Assembly (NCBI RefSeq): GCF_036323735.1
Contig: NC_086029.1
Span: forward strand, 54,651,357-54,715,356
Length of the DNA: 64,000 bases
Reading direction: 5' to 3'
DNA from: Rattus norvegicus
Lineage: Eukaryota > Chordata > Mammalia > Rodentia > Muridae
Shown: positions 54,400 through 64,000 of the stretch, piece by piece
How the letters are laid out: the number at the start of each line of letters is the position of its first letter
How positions within the stretch are numbered: position 1 is the first letter of the stretch
The notes under the pieces: model-generated
Database searches by the model: none
Told to the model about the DNA's origin: nothing
Seen by the model: only the letters and a program-made list of their open reading frames with translations
Made by a program: the position numbers and the translations under genes

Positions 54400-56230
54400 G
54401 CAAAGACAAGACCAGATATTAATGCCAAGAAATCCATGAAACATCATATTAGATGCCTGGCACCAAGAACAAAACACAAACATAAACACATTAGACAATA
54501 TGCCTCTACCAGAACCCAGAATTCCTATTAGAGTAAGCCATGAGAAATACAGTAAAGCTGAAGCACATGATGTGAATTTAAAAATTACAACTATGTATAT
54601 GTTTAAGAACCTCAATGATGTTATGGATAAATCCTTTAATGAAGACACTGAAGACACAAGAAAGCATATGAATGAGATAATAAAAAGTGTTCAAAATATG
54701 AAAGTACTAATAGACTCACTGAAGAAAACCCAAACTGAAATAAAACTGGAAATGAAAAATTTAGGAAGTCAAACAAAAACCTCAGAGGTAAGCCTTGCCA
54801 TCCTTTACCAGAGGTTGAGTAGAAAATCCCAGGTGTTGAAGACAAAGTAGAAGAATTGGGTAGTTTTGTCAAAGAAAATTTTAGATCACAAGAACAAGAA
54901 CAACAACAGCAACGGCAACAACAACTAGACACAAAACTTCCACGAAATTAGGTATATCATGCAAAGACGAAATCTACACTCAAGAATAGGGCTATATAAG
55001 TCTGCAACTCGAAGGCACAGAAAATATTAACAAAATCATAAAGGAAAATATTTTCTAATTTGAAGAAGGAAGTGCCTATCAGAGTACAAGAAGTAGAACA
55101 TCATGTAGTCAGGACCGGAAAAGAGTTTTCCATGACACACAACAACCAAAGCATTAAATTTCCAAAATAAATATAGGTTATTAAAATCTGTATAGAAAAA
55201 TGACTAAGTCATATAAATGTGCCTTCCTATTTGTTTCAGTGGAAGTTCTAAATGCCAGAAGGGAATGTATGGACTTTTTATAAACACCAAGAGATCATGG
55301 TTGTCAACCTAAACTACTATACCCAGTAAAACTATCAATAACAATCCACAGAGAAAGAAAGACATTTCCTGATAAAAATCAAATTTATACCATCTCCAGT
55401 TTCTAACCCACTCCTACAGAATGCACTAGAAGAAAAACTTAAGTCACAAGAGGTTAACCACACATGTGAAGATAAAAGAAATAATCCCAAATAAGTAAAT
55501 CAAAGGAGGGGGAAGACCCACACCATAACAACAAGGTAATAGGAATCATTAAACACTGTTCATTACTATTTATAGTATCAACCAACTGCCCAATAAAATG
55601 ATACAAACTAATTAGATTAGAAAAAAGGTATCTATTTTTCTACTGCATCCAAAACTCACCTTACCATAATGGACCTTACATCACAGTAAAAAGTTATAAA
55701 AAGTATTTCAAAAAATGGACCCAAGAAGCAAGCAGGTACAGTAATTTTAATATTTGATTAAATAGAGTTTAAATTGAAACTAACCAAAGGGGATATGAAA
55801 GGACACTACCTACTTATCAAAAGAAAAATTTGATGTGAGGAAAACATTTATGCACTAAACACTAAGGCACATAAATTCATAAAAGAAACCCTACTAAAAC
55901 TAAAATCACATCATGATCATCACACAGTGATAGTGGGTATTGGGAGACTTCAATACCCCATTTTTGTCAGTAGACTGGTCATTCAGACAAAAATTAAACA
56001 GTCATGCTAAAGTTGATTAATGTGATACATAAAATGGATGTGGTAAGTATCTAAAGAACATCTCACCCAAACATAAAACAATATAGTTTCTCCTTAGAAG
56101 CTCATGAAACTTTACCCCAAATTGACTACAAATTTGGACATAAAGTAAGTCTCAACCCATATAAGACATGGAAATCCTTTTGAATCCATCTTGAAACTTA
56201 TCTGACCAATACATATTGAAGCTACCTATC
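54400..56230 (+). repeat. Old L1: ORF1 and start of ORF2
   Basis: Diverged plus-strand L1. ORF1 begins near 54499 and stays open to 54850 (116 codons with the Lys/Glu/Gln coiled-coil composition of L1 ORF1), then decays. ORF2 endonuclease remnants follow from about 55540 ('tagtgggtattgggagact' for the GDFN region near 55930). Similarity ends about codon 240 of ORF2 at 56230. Not functional. Confidence 0.8.
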
Positions 56231-56336
56231 AACAACAAAAACAACAACCTTGGCATCTTTGGAACACAGCTCTCAAAAAACACTTCCCAGAAGATTTCAC
56301 CTCAGTGATGCTGCTGATCTCTTTCTTTTTTTTCTT

Positions 56337-56876
56337 TCTTTTTTTTTTATTAACTTGAGTATTTCTTATATACAATTCGAGTGTTATTCCCTTTCCCGGT
56401 TTCCGGGCAAACATCCCCCTCCCCCCTCCCCTTCCTTATGGGTGTTTCCCTCCCAACCCTCCCCCCATTGTCGCCCTCCCCCCAACAGTCTAGTTCACTG
56501 GGGGTTCAGTCTTAGCAGGACCAAGGGCTTCTCCTTCCACTGGTGCTCTTACTAGGCTATTCATTGCTACCTATGAGGTTGGAGCCCAGGGTTAGTCCAT
56601 GTATAGTCTTTGGGTAGTAGCTTAGTCCCTGGAAGCTCTGGTTGGTTGGCATTGTTCTTCATATGGGGTCTTGAGCCCCTTCAAGCTCTTCCAGTCCTTT
56701 CTCTGATTCCTTCAACTGGTGTCCCGTTCTCAGTTCAATGGTTTGCTGCTGGTATTCGCCTATGTATTCGCTGTATTCTGGCTGTGTCTCTCAGGAGAGA
56801 TCTACATCCAATTCCTGTTGGCCTGCACTTCTTTGCTTCATCCATCTTATCTAGTTTGGTGGCTGTATATGTATGG
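56337..56876 (-). mobile_element. L1-G: 5'-truncated L1 3' UTR
   Basis: A T-run (A-tail) followed by 'attaacttgagtatttctta' begins a minus-strand L1 3' UTR colinear with 19147-19675 of L1-B, stopping at 'gtatgg' (56876). No convincing target duplication was found. Because old L1 sequence lies on the left and unrelated sequence on the right, a deletion probably accompanied or followed insertion. Confidence 0.88.
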
Positions 56877-56999
56877 AAGTCCTCCATTATTAATATTATT
56901 ATTATGGTTAGAATTAAGTATAACTGGGTTCATGGAAAATCTCCAGCAGGCTGCAGAAGACTAATACAAATCTGTTGGTCAAAATGAATAATAATATGA

Positions 57000-57350
57000 T
57001 AAAGCTCTGATGTTGCTGAGAAATGCATCTGACGTTAAGATACCTAATGTGATGACCTATAACCTTTCTAAAAAACCAACATCCTGCTGACTAATAGATA
57101 TGAAAAATTTGTGACCTTTCTGACATCCTGTCAACATCTGTCGATTCCCTGACCACACTAATATTGTGTCATTGGCCTGTGTAAATGTTTCTTACTTCCC
57201 CTTTCCCTCTGTTACCCATGTTATGGTATAAATTCAGCTTTGGGAAAAAATAAAATTGTTGCCTTGATCAGACTCTTGTCTTGGCATCCTTCTTCACATC
57301 TCTTGTCCCCCATTCTCTTCCAGGTACTCTGTACCCCCTTGTTGACAAGG
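57000..57350 (+). mobile_element. Probable LTR of an endogenous retrovirus (solo)
   Basis: The segment contains 'tatggtataaattcagc' followed by 'aaaataaaattgttgccttg' and a short C/T-rich stretch ('cttgtcccccattctctt'), which reads as a U3 TATA box, R poly-A signal and U5. No internal retroviral genes flank it. Ends are uncertain and no duplication was identified. Confidence 0.45.
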
Positions 57351-57474
57351 AAGAATCACTCTTACCACCCTATGCCCTTGAGAAGGAAGTAGGATGTCTC
57401 TGAAATTTCAATATTTAATATCCAAGACTCTTAAAGCATTAGAAATTTATAATGTTAAAGTTTGTGGTACTCTG

Positions 57475-57930
57475 TGGGACCAATTTGGACATTTCATTGA
57501 GGTCCAAACAATGGCGCCCAATAGAGCAGCCTTACTTTCTTCTCCAGAGAACAGTTAAGCCAATAGGGATTTTAATTCTCTAATACATCCTCTTCTATGA
57601 AAAGCTTGCAAGGGTACAATTGATTCTTGTGTTGAAGGGCAGAGTTCATATAAACAAAATATTATATTTGTGTATCTGTATTTAAATTTCCAAAATGCCT
57701 CACTGTGAAAGGAATTGCTACAAACATTACTGCCTTCCTGTGATGTTGTATTCTTTTCTGGTTAAGAGAGGCCAGCACATTTTAAAGATCTCAGTGGTTT
57801 CTTTCAAGATATGCGTAAGTGAAAAATGAATTTTATAATATCCATCATGTTTTCCATAAATATTTGAGAATTCTTTTTATTCCATTATAGTTTATTTGGG
57901 TTTGATTCCTACAGCTATATATAAATAAAG
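57475..57930. other. Block paralogous to 37735-38240
   Basis: Upstream of OR gene 4, with the same landmark order as the block upstream of OR gene 3 ('gaccaatttggac', 'gaggtccaaac', 'ctccagagaac', 'ttcatataaacaaaat' and 'actgccttcctgtg'). Probably a remnant of tandem OR duplication. Confidence 0.65.
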
Positions 57931-58360
57931 ATGATAACAAAGAATTACCTGGATATTTTAACCTTATTACTAAATATGAATAATCAAAATAACATGAATT
58001 GTTTTATTTAAAGGTACTTTTAAAAATGTTTTAATTTTAGCATAATGACCTTTAAGATCTGTTGAAGCAAGTATTTAATTGATTTCTCCATGGTCTGTGA
58101 CTAAAGTATGTGATTTATGTGAAAACAGACTCTTGTTATCAGGTTCTGGAGGGTAGCTAAGAGTAATAGGCATAGGTTGAATGCTTGGTGGAGGTGAGAT
58201 GGGGGTGTCCTCTATGTGACCTTAGTGGCAAACAAGCAAATGAAAGGTAACCTTTCATAGCACTGCAGTTTTTATTTGCTGGTATAAGATGTCTGTTTAG
58301 GGTTTGTGCACTCTTTACTATAGGGAAACTACATTAAATTTTCTTTTACAGTCTACTGTC
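57931..58360. other. Intergenic AT-rich DNA
   Basis: No gene seen. The first part still parallels about 38240-38300. Confidence 0.45.
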
Positions 58361-58487
58361 TTTCTCCCTTTCTTTTTTTTTTTTTTTTTTTTTTTTTCGG
58401 AGCTGGGGACCGAACCCAGGGGCTTGTGCTCGCTAGGCAAGCGCTCTACCGCTGAGCTAAATCCCCAACCGTTTTCTCCCTTTCTTT
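58361..58487 (-). mobile_element. ID-family SINE with target duplications
   Basis: The ID core lies at 58398-58470 on the minus strand ('ggttggggatttagctcagc'), with the A-tail as a T-run at about 58374-58397. A perfect 15-bp duplication 'tttctccctttcttt' is at 58361-58375 and 58473-58487. Close to the ID at 47453-47527, differing at a few positions. Confidence 0.93.
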
Positions 58488-58490
58488 CTC

Positions 58491-58493
<3 letters not shown>

Positions 58494-58548
<55 letters not shown>
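58494..58548 (+). repeat. (TC)n microsatellite
   Basis: About 25 TC units next to the ID element's right duplication. Confidence 0.96.
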
Positions 58549-58549
<1 letters not shown>

Positions 58550-60010
58550 TTCTTTCTTATTCATCTGTTTATTTTTACTTATCTTTCTCATGCTTTTCCT
58601 TACCACAGTGTCCTCTCCTTGTAGTCTCACTCATCTATCCTTAGTTAGAATTAGCACTCTACAGCCTTGACAAATAGGTGGTTGACAAATGCCAACTGTC
58701 CTCTACATTTCTTAGACTAATTTTAGCATTCCTGTACCCTATTTCCTTCTTATTTTTCCCATATTTCTCCTATTTTCCAACATTGACTCTATCATGTGCA
58801 GAAAACTTTTCACAAAAGACATTTAAAATCCTTATGTGTTTACATGAAGGGATCCATAGTCAATTGAACTTCACCATTTTACTCCTATTACCTTTTCTTT
58901 CTTAGGGATTAAAACCTTAATTATCCATTTATGTTCTGCCCAGGGTATATTTGTATATTTTCACTGGAGTACCAGGCTCTTCATTACAACAAGAACTATT
59001 TCTTAGAAATGATATTGGTTCTAAAATATAAATTCTGGTGGCAAGTAGAGTGACTGATTGACCAAGAGGGAAAAGACCAGGTCATGGGTTATTCTTAAGC
59101 CTTGGTGGATCAACTCTCTTGTTGATGATAAAAATGGCAGAGTATCTCATGTAATTTATCAAGCTCAAGTTTAAGAGACTCATTACAAAGTTCACAAATA
59201 GTTTACTGTTTCCTTTTTTCATTGAACATCTACTTAGCATCCCATACATCACTGCTTAGTAGTAGGTCTGTATTGTGAATGTTTTGTGATTTTCCATTCT
59301 TCTGTCTAATTTCCCCGAGTATCCTACCACAAGTACATTTGATTTTTCACAATTTAAAGCCATTTAGGGATGTTGTTTAAAGGTAGACTCTTAATCCCTT
59401 TTTATACTAATGCATTAATTTCTATGTTCCATTTCTCATAAATGTTCCCAGAAAATCCTGATATATGCTCTGCTTTGGAGTCTCTGAATATAGTAAGGGC
59501 ATTCTAATACTGTTGTTTAGAGTTTTTCCTCCAAGAAACCTGTTTTGTTTCACTACTGTGTAATTACTTTAGAACTAATTTTGAAGCATTTTGCCTCTGA
59601 CTATTCTTAATAATCACGAGCAAGTGAGTCACTATAATTCTAATTGGTGGAAAACATTCCTTTTTGTCTACTTTATAATGCAGGTACATAAAACTTTTTT
59701 ATCTAGGCTCATAATATACAACTTAGATATGAAAATTTCTACCCAAGCAAATGAGACTTCTACACATTTTACAAACAGTGGAAGAGATTTTGTTTTCCAG
59801 GAATCTGTTGGTATAGTCACATTTAGAATTTGGATTTCAAACTTACATCATTTACCAATTTCAAGGATAGTTTCCATCATTATCATAACATTAGATAATA
59901 TAAAAGGGAAATTGTATAATTATTTAGCTGGATTTAAATTACGCAATTGAGAAATTCCTCTTCCATACACAGAGTAAATGATGTGTGACTTTTAGTGCCT
60001 TTCATTTCAG
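58549..60010. other. Non-coding 5' flank of OR gene 4
   Basis: No gene. Parts (58680-58800 and 59527-59610) parallel the flank of OR gene 3. The 119-codon frame at 59591-59950 shows no known domain and is probably chance in AT-rich intron sequence. Confidence 0.5.
59997..60010 (+). other. Splice acceptor before OR gene 4
   Basis: 'gcctttcatttcag' ends at 60010, 17 bases before ATG 60028. A good consensus acceptor. Confidence 0.75.
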
Positions 60011-60027
60011 GGATATCCAGTAAGGAC

Positions 60028-60957
60028 ATGGGAATAGAGAATGCAACACTGCTGACAGAATTTGTTCTCACAGGACTCAGTCATCTGCCCCAGTGGAAAA
60101 TCCCCCTGTTCCTGCTGTTCTTGGTCATCTATCTCATCACCGTTGTGGGCAACCTTGGTCTGATCACTCTCATCTGGAATGACCCTCACCTTCACATCCC
60201 TATGTACTTATTCCTTGCAAGTTTAGCATTTGTGGATACTTGGTTATCATCCACAGTGACACCAAAGATGCTATTAGATTTTTTCACCAAGAGTAAACTG
60301 ATCTCTTTCTCTGAATGCATGATACAGTTTTTTTCATTTGGAATCAGTGGAACCACAGAATGTTTTCTCTTGGCAGCAATGGCCTATGATCGTTATGTAG
60401 CTATATGCAAACCTTTACTTTACCCAGTCATCATGACAAATAGGCTCTGTGTACGTCTTCTAACAATGTCCTTTATAGGTGGATTTATTCATACTTTCAT
60501 TCATGCAGTCTTTTTATTCAGACTAACATTCTGTGATTCTAACATAATATACCACTTTTATTGTGATATTATGCCACTGTTAAAGATTTCCTGTAGTGAC
60601 CCTTCTCTCAATTACCTGATGATTTTTATTTTCTCTGGCTCAATTCAAGTATTCAGTATTTTGACCATTCTTATCTCTTATACGCTTGTTCTGTTCTCAA
60701 TCCTAAAGCAGAAATCTATCAAAGGCATAAAGAAAGCTTTATCCACCTGCGGAGCCCATCTCCTCTCTGTATCTTTATACTATGGCTCTCTTCTCTTCAT
60801 GTATTTGCGTCCTGCATCTCCGCATGTAGATGATCAAGATATGATGGACTCTGTATTTTACACTGTTTTAATTCCTGTACTGAATCCAATTATTTACAGT
60901 TTGAGAAATAAGCAAGTAAAAAAATCACTGGAAAAATTCCTAAAGAGAAACACTTAA
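60028..60957 (+). CDS. Olfactory receptor, OR5H-like (OR gene 4)
   Basis: 309 residues, class II odorant receptor. Asn5 glycosylation site (NAT), GN (41-42), LHIPMY (55-60), MAYDRYVAIC (118-127), KALSTCGAHL in TM6 (236-245) and PVLNPIIYS in TM7 are intact, with cysteines 97, 169, 179 and 189. The reading frame extends 11 codons upstream to a GTG, but those codons lie across the splice acceptor, so ATG 60028 is the start. Nearest relative in the window is OR gene 3. The OR5H assignment comes from the ENATLLTEFVLTGL start and HFYCDIMPLLKISC loop. Expected to act at olfactory cilia through G-olf; ligand unknown. Confidence 0.94.
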   Translation: MGIENATLLTEFVLTGLSHLPQWKIPLFLLFLVIYLITVVGNLGLITLIWNDPHLHIPMYLFLASLAFVDTWLSSTVTPKMLLDFFTKSKLISFSECMIQFFSFGISGTTECFLLAAMAYDRYVAICKPLLYPVIMTNRLCVRLLTMSFIGGFIHTFIHAVFLFRLTFCDSNIIYHFYCDIMPLLKISCSDPSLNYLMIFIFSGSIQVFSILTILISYTLVLFSILKQKSIKGIKKALSTCGAHLLSVSLYYGSLLFMYLRPASPHVDDQDMMDSVFYTVLIPVLNPIIYSLRNKQVKKSLEKFLKRNT

Positions 60958-61519
60958 GTTTCATATTATTATCAGGTATATTGTTATTAAAATACCACAG
61001 AAATCATGTGGCTGTATGTAGCTAAATTTTGTTTACTTGATAAAAATATTTGCATTGCACTTACCCTAGAATGTTTTTGTTGCTGTCTTGTATGCATATG
61101 AATGTATGGAGTATATGTGTAGAGTGTATGTATACTTATGTACATAGTTACATTTGACCGTGCACACATATGGGAAGGCTAATGGAATTCACTGGGTATC
61201 TTGCTCTATCACCTTATTTTCTTGAAAGACATCCTCCAGAGCTAGGTTCATATTCTGCTAACCCCAGAAATCCTCCTTTCTAAATTCCCAACACCAATAA
61301 TGCTATATGTGAAGCCCTGATCTTACCAACAGTGAAATCTGAAGCCTTTTTCTACTGGCATTTGTTTGATGTGCTGCTGGGGATGTAAACACAGTTATTC
61401 ATATTCATCTTCTGCAGTAAACGCTCTTACCTTCTGAACATATCCCACTTCTCAAGAGCTGGAACTTAAATGAACTCTTGTGTATATATCCATTTCCTTA
61501 AAATATTTAAATTAAATTT
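60958..61519. other. Flank after OR gene 4
   Basis: Probable 3' UTR and intergenic DNA. No gene seen. Confidence 0.5.
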
Positions 61520-63870
61520 TAAATTATATTGTGGTGTTTTGAATATGCTTGCAACATGGAAAGTACTATTATTAGGAGGTGTGGTCTTGTTGGAGGAAGT
61601 GCGTCACTGTGTAGGAAGTCTTTGAGAGGTCCTAATGCTCAAGCTCTACCGTAGGATGAAGAGTCAGTCTCCTTCTGGCTGCCTTATGACCAAGATGTAG
61701 AACTTTCAACTTCTTCTTTAGCAGCACATCTACCTGCATAATATCATGCTTCTCACCATGATGAAAATGGACTGAAACTGTAAGCCAGCCCCAATTAAAT
61801 GTTTGCCTTTATAAGAGTTGCCTTAGTCATGGTATCTCTTCACATCAATAAAACTTTAAGACAGAAGTTTGTATCTGTGACTAGAGTTTTGCTATGATAA
61901 ATCTGACCATGTTTTTGTTGCAAGGAATGTGGATTGGAGACCTTGAATTTGGAAAGCAATGGAATGATTGAAGTGGGATTTAATGCATCATGCCAGTAGA
62001 AATATGGAAGACAGTGATACTAAGGATGACTTGAATTTTGGAGATCATTCTTATAATATTTTGGTGAAAAATGTTGCTTCTTTTTGCACTTGACTGAAGA
62101 GTATGCCTAAGACCAAGGTGAAGAGGTTCAAATTAATTGCATTGACAAAGGAATACTCAAAAAACCTTGGCATAGACTTCGACATCTGCTTTATTCTCAT
62201 GAATAATGTTTTGAACAAGCATAGCAAACTTAGAACAGAGAAATAAAAAATGTATGGTTCAAGTAGTAAAAGGACATTGGGAGGTGCAATGGAGCTAAAT
62301 CCCATGTTCAAGAATATTAAATGGAATTAAGCAAGTGGTGACCCAAGGCCAAGATTGCACCCAAATAAATTCATTGTTTATGTTTTTGCAGTTGAACAAG
62401 GGATAGTTATATCATCTTAGAAATTATTACCTTGCTATTATTTTCATTTGGACTTTAAATCTGTAATGAACTACAATCCAGGAATGTGGGGCACATATGT
62501 GATCTAGAATTTGAGGTTGGAAGACATAGGCTTTGATCCAGATCTTGAGGCATAGTTGCCATGAACATTTTTAAGTCTAGGCATGGTGGTACATACCTTT
62601 TATCCCAGGGGACAGAAACAAACTGATCTCTGAGTTCATGGCTAGCCTATGACAGTGCCAATTTCAAGCAGAAAAAAAATGCTTCAGTCCAGATGTGGTG
62701 GTAAATGTCTTTAATCCCAGAATCAGGAGAAATTGCCATGCAGTCTCTGAGTTCAAATTTAGTCTACAGAGAAGTTCCAGGACTCCCAAGCATAGGTAGT
62801 GAAGAAGTTTGGAAAGAAAAAGCTGATGATAATGTAATAGGGCAAAGGGGCCATGTTCCAAACCCAGGCAGCAGCAGAACTTGGCACCTAAAGTCAGGGA
62901 ATCAAGAGGTTACTGGGACAGTTGATGCTAGTTAGCTAGAACTAAGAAATTTGTGGTGATTGGGAAAAAAGCATGACCAGTAAAATCTTCTAGGACATGT
63001 TTTCTGAGAGCACAAAGAAGCTGTGTTTCAGAAATAGCCAAGATTGTACTTAATGCTGCAATTGGATTTGATAATATGTAAGAATCACCCAGGTCGTACT
63101 GATTTTGTGGGCATAAAGGGATCATAGAGATCATCTGAAGCTTGGTACTCTGAGAGGCCAGGCAAGGCCATTGGTGAAGATACAGCTCTAGTTGTAGTGG
63201 ATGACCCAGGACTGAGGGCTCATGCAAGAAAGTTGAGAAGGCTTGATATCATGAAGAGAGCTTACGAAAGACTACTGGTGAAGCCTAGTTACAGTAGAAG
63301 GTGCTACCATATTGGAGATGCCAATTCCATGGGATGACCACCAAGAACGCAGACCCACAGTAGCAGTGCAATGAAGTCAACCTGTGACTAGAGTGCCACA
63401 GAGGGCAAAGCAGGATATGATCCAATCCCTTTTGAGGACCCCAGAATATCTTGTGTGGATCTTAGACATTGGAACAAGAAGGTAAGTTTATGTTGCTTTA
63501 GAGACTCCAAGATTTTAGAGAAGCCAGAATGTCTCCCGGCCAAGAAAAACTGCTAATAGGGAATGGAAATGGCCTAGGAGGAAGAAGTTTGTTTCAGTCA
63601 ACAAAGATGAAAGGAGTTGGAGATCTGAAGAGAGTGCTTTAACATCAGACATTGAAGATACAAAGTTTGGAGTTTGCCCATCTAGGTTTGGGTCTTTCTT
63701 TGGTCCAATATTGCCTCACTATGAAGTTTTGGGATTACCAATGTAATGTATGTCTTGTGATGTCGAAGGTTTGTTATCTGCTTTTGTTATTTTGATTTTA
63801 TGGGGGATTACATTTAAGTGATTGGATGAATCTCAGAAGAGGCTTTGAACTTGGACTGCTTTCTTATTGG
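61520..63870 (+). repeat. Long rodent non-coding repeat with two B1 relics inside
   Basis: 'taggaggtgtggtcttgttg', 'caccatgatgaaaatggac', 'tgtaagccagccccaattaa' and, near the end, 'tcactatgaagttttgggat' and 'gggggattacatttaagtga' are familiar from a dispersed rodent repeat (RMER/BGLII-like in my memory; name uncertain). No long coding frame. Two tandem B1-like segments (62572-62675 and 62690-62800) lie within it. Confidence 0.5.
62572..62800 (+). repeat. Two tandem B1-like SINE relics
   Basis: 'ggcatggtggtacatacctt' at 62580 and 'gatgtggtggtaaatgtctt' at 62692 both begin B1-type units, each followed by 'ctctgagttca' and separated by a short A-run. Confidence 0.7.
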
Positions 63871-63879
63871 TTATTTTAT

Positions 63880-64000
63880 TTATTTACATTATTTACATTA
63901 TACTTCAGTGTCTCCCCGCAAACCTCCCATTTACTGACCCCTTTACCTATATGAAGGTTTTCTTCTACTTATCCACCCACTCCTGCCTCACTGCTCTAGC
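63880..64000 (-). repeat. L1 3'-UTR end at the window edge
   Basis: 'ttatttacattatacttcag' followed by C-rich 'tctccccgcaaacctccca' and 'atccacccactcctgcct' is the minus-strand 3' end of an old L1, continuing past the window. Confidence 0.65.

Overview
The window is mammalian genomic DNA, almost certainly rat (Rattus). The evidence is two ID-type SINEs with perfect target-site duplications (TSDs), several closely related rodent L1 elements of which two keep both ORFs open, older L1 relics, B1/B3 SINE relics and a solo endogenous-retrovirus LTR. Nothing bacterial or phage-like is present, and there is no CRISPR array or operon.

The host genes are four intact-looking olfactory receptor (OR) coding exons, all on the + strand: two OR5AC-like (start codons 2124 and 29282) followed by two OR5H-like (49223 and 60028). 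Each is a single uninterrupted exon of 306-309 codons that aligns with the others without gaps. Each is preceded by a splice acceptor 17-18 bases before the ATG, the usual OR layout of non-coding 5' exon(s) plus one coding exon. In human and mouse the OR5AC/OR5H/OR5K genes form one cluster (human 3q11.2, mouse chr16), so this is probably the matching rat cluster. The third receptor has lost the Arg of the DRY motif and an extracellular-loop cysteine. Matching sequence blocks before the third and fourth receptors suggest tandem duplication.

Roughly half of the window is L1. In order: old 3'-UTR pieces (1-185, 548-778); an old minus-strand L1 (5585-7045); L1-A (+, 8474-15273), full length with both ORFs open and a 14-bp TSD; an old minus-strand ORF2 relic (17690-18490); a nest in which L1-B (-, 18804-25341; both ORFs open, apparently carrying about 320 bp of 3'-transduced sequence) sits inside the 3' end of L1-C (-, 18776-18803 plus 25342-26995); an old + strand L1 (31830-35147); L1-D (38870-46274), a 5'-inverted insertion that was later split by L1-E (-, 40049-44770); L1-F (+, 48504-49022); an old inverted L1 with a perfect 62-bp duplicated segment (51146-52850); an old + strand L1 (54400-56230); L1-G (-, 56337-56876); and a minus-strand L1 end at the right edge.

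No wholly new system is evident. The most notable points are the nested L1-B with its inferred 3' transduction, two coding-intact L1s, the clear twin-priming structure, the degenerate but open third receptor, the 62-bp perfect repeat inside an old L1, and splice donors in the duplicated L1 5' UTR. Boundaries of old repeats are approximate. Repeat-family names come from recognition, not from a database search.
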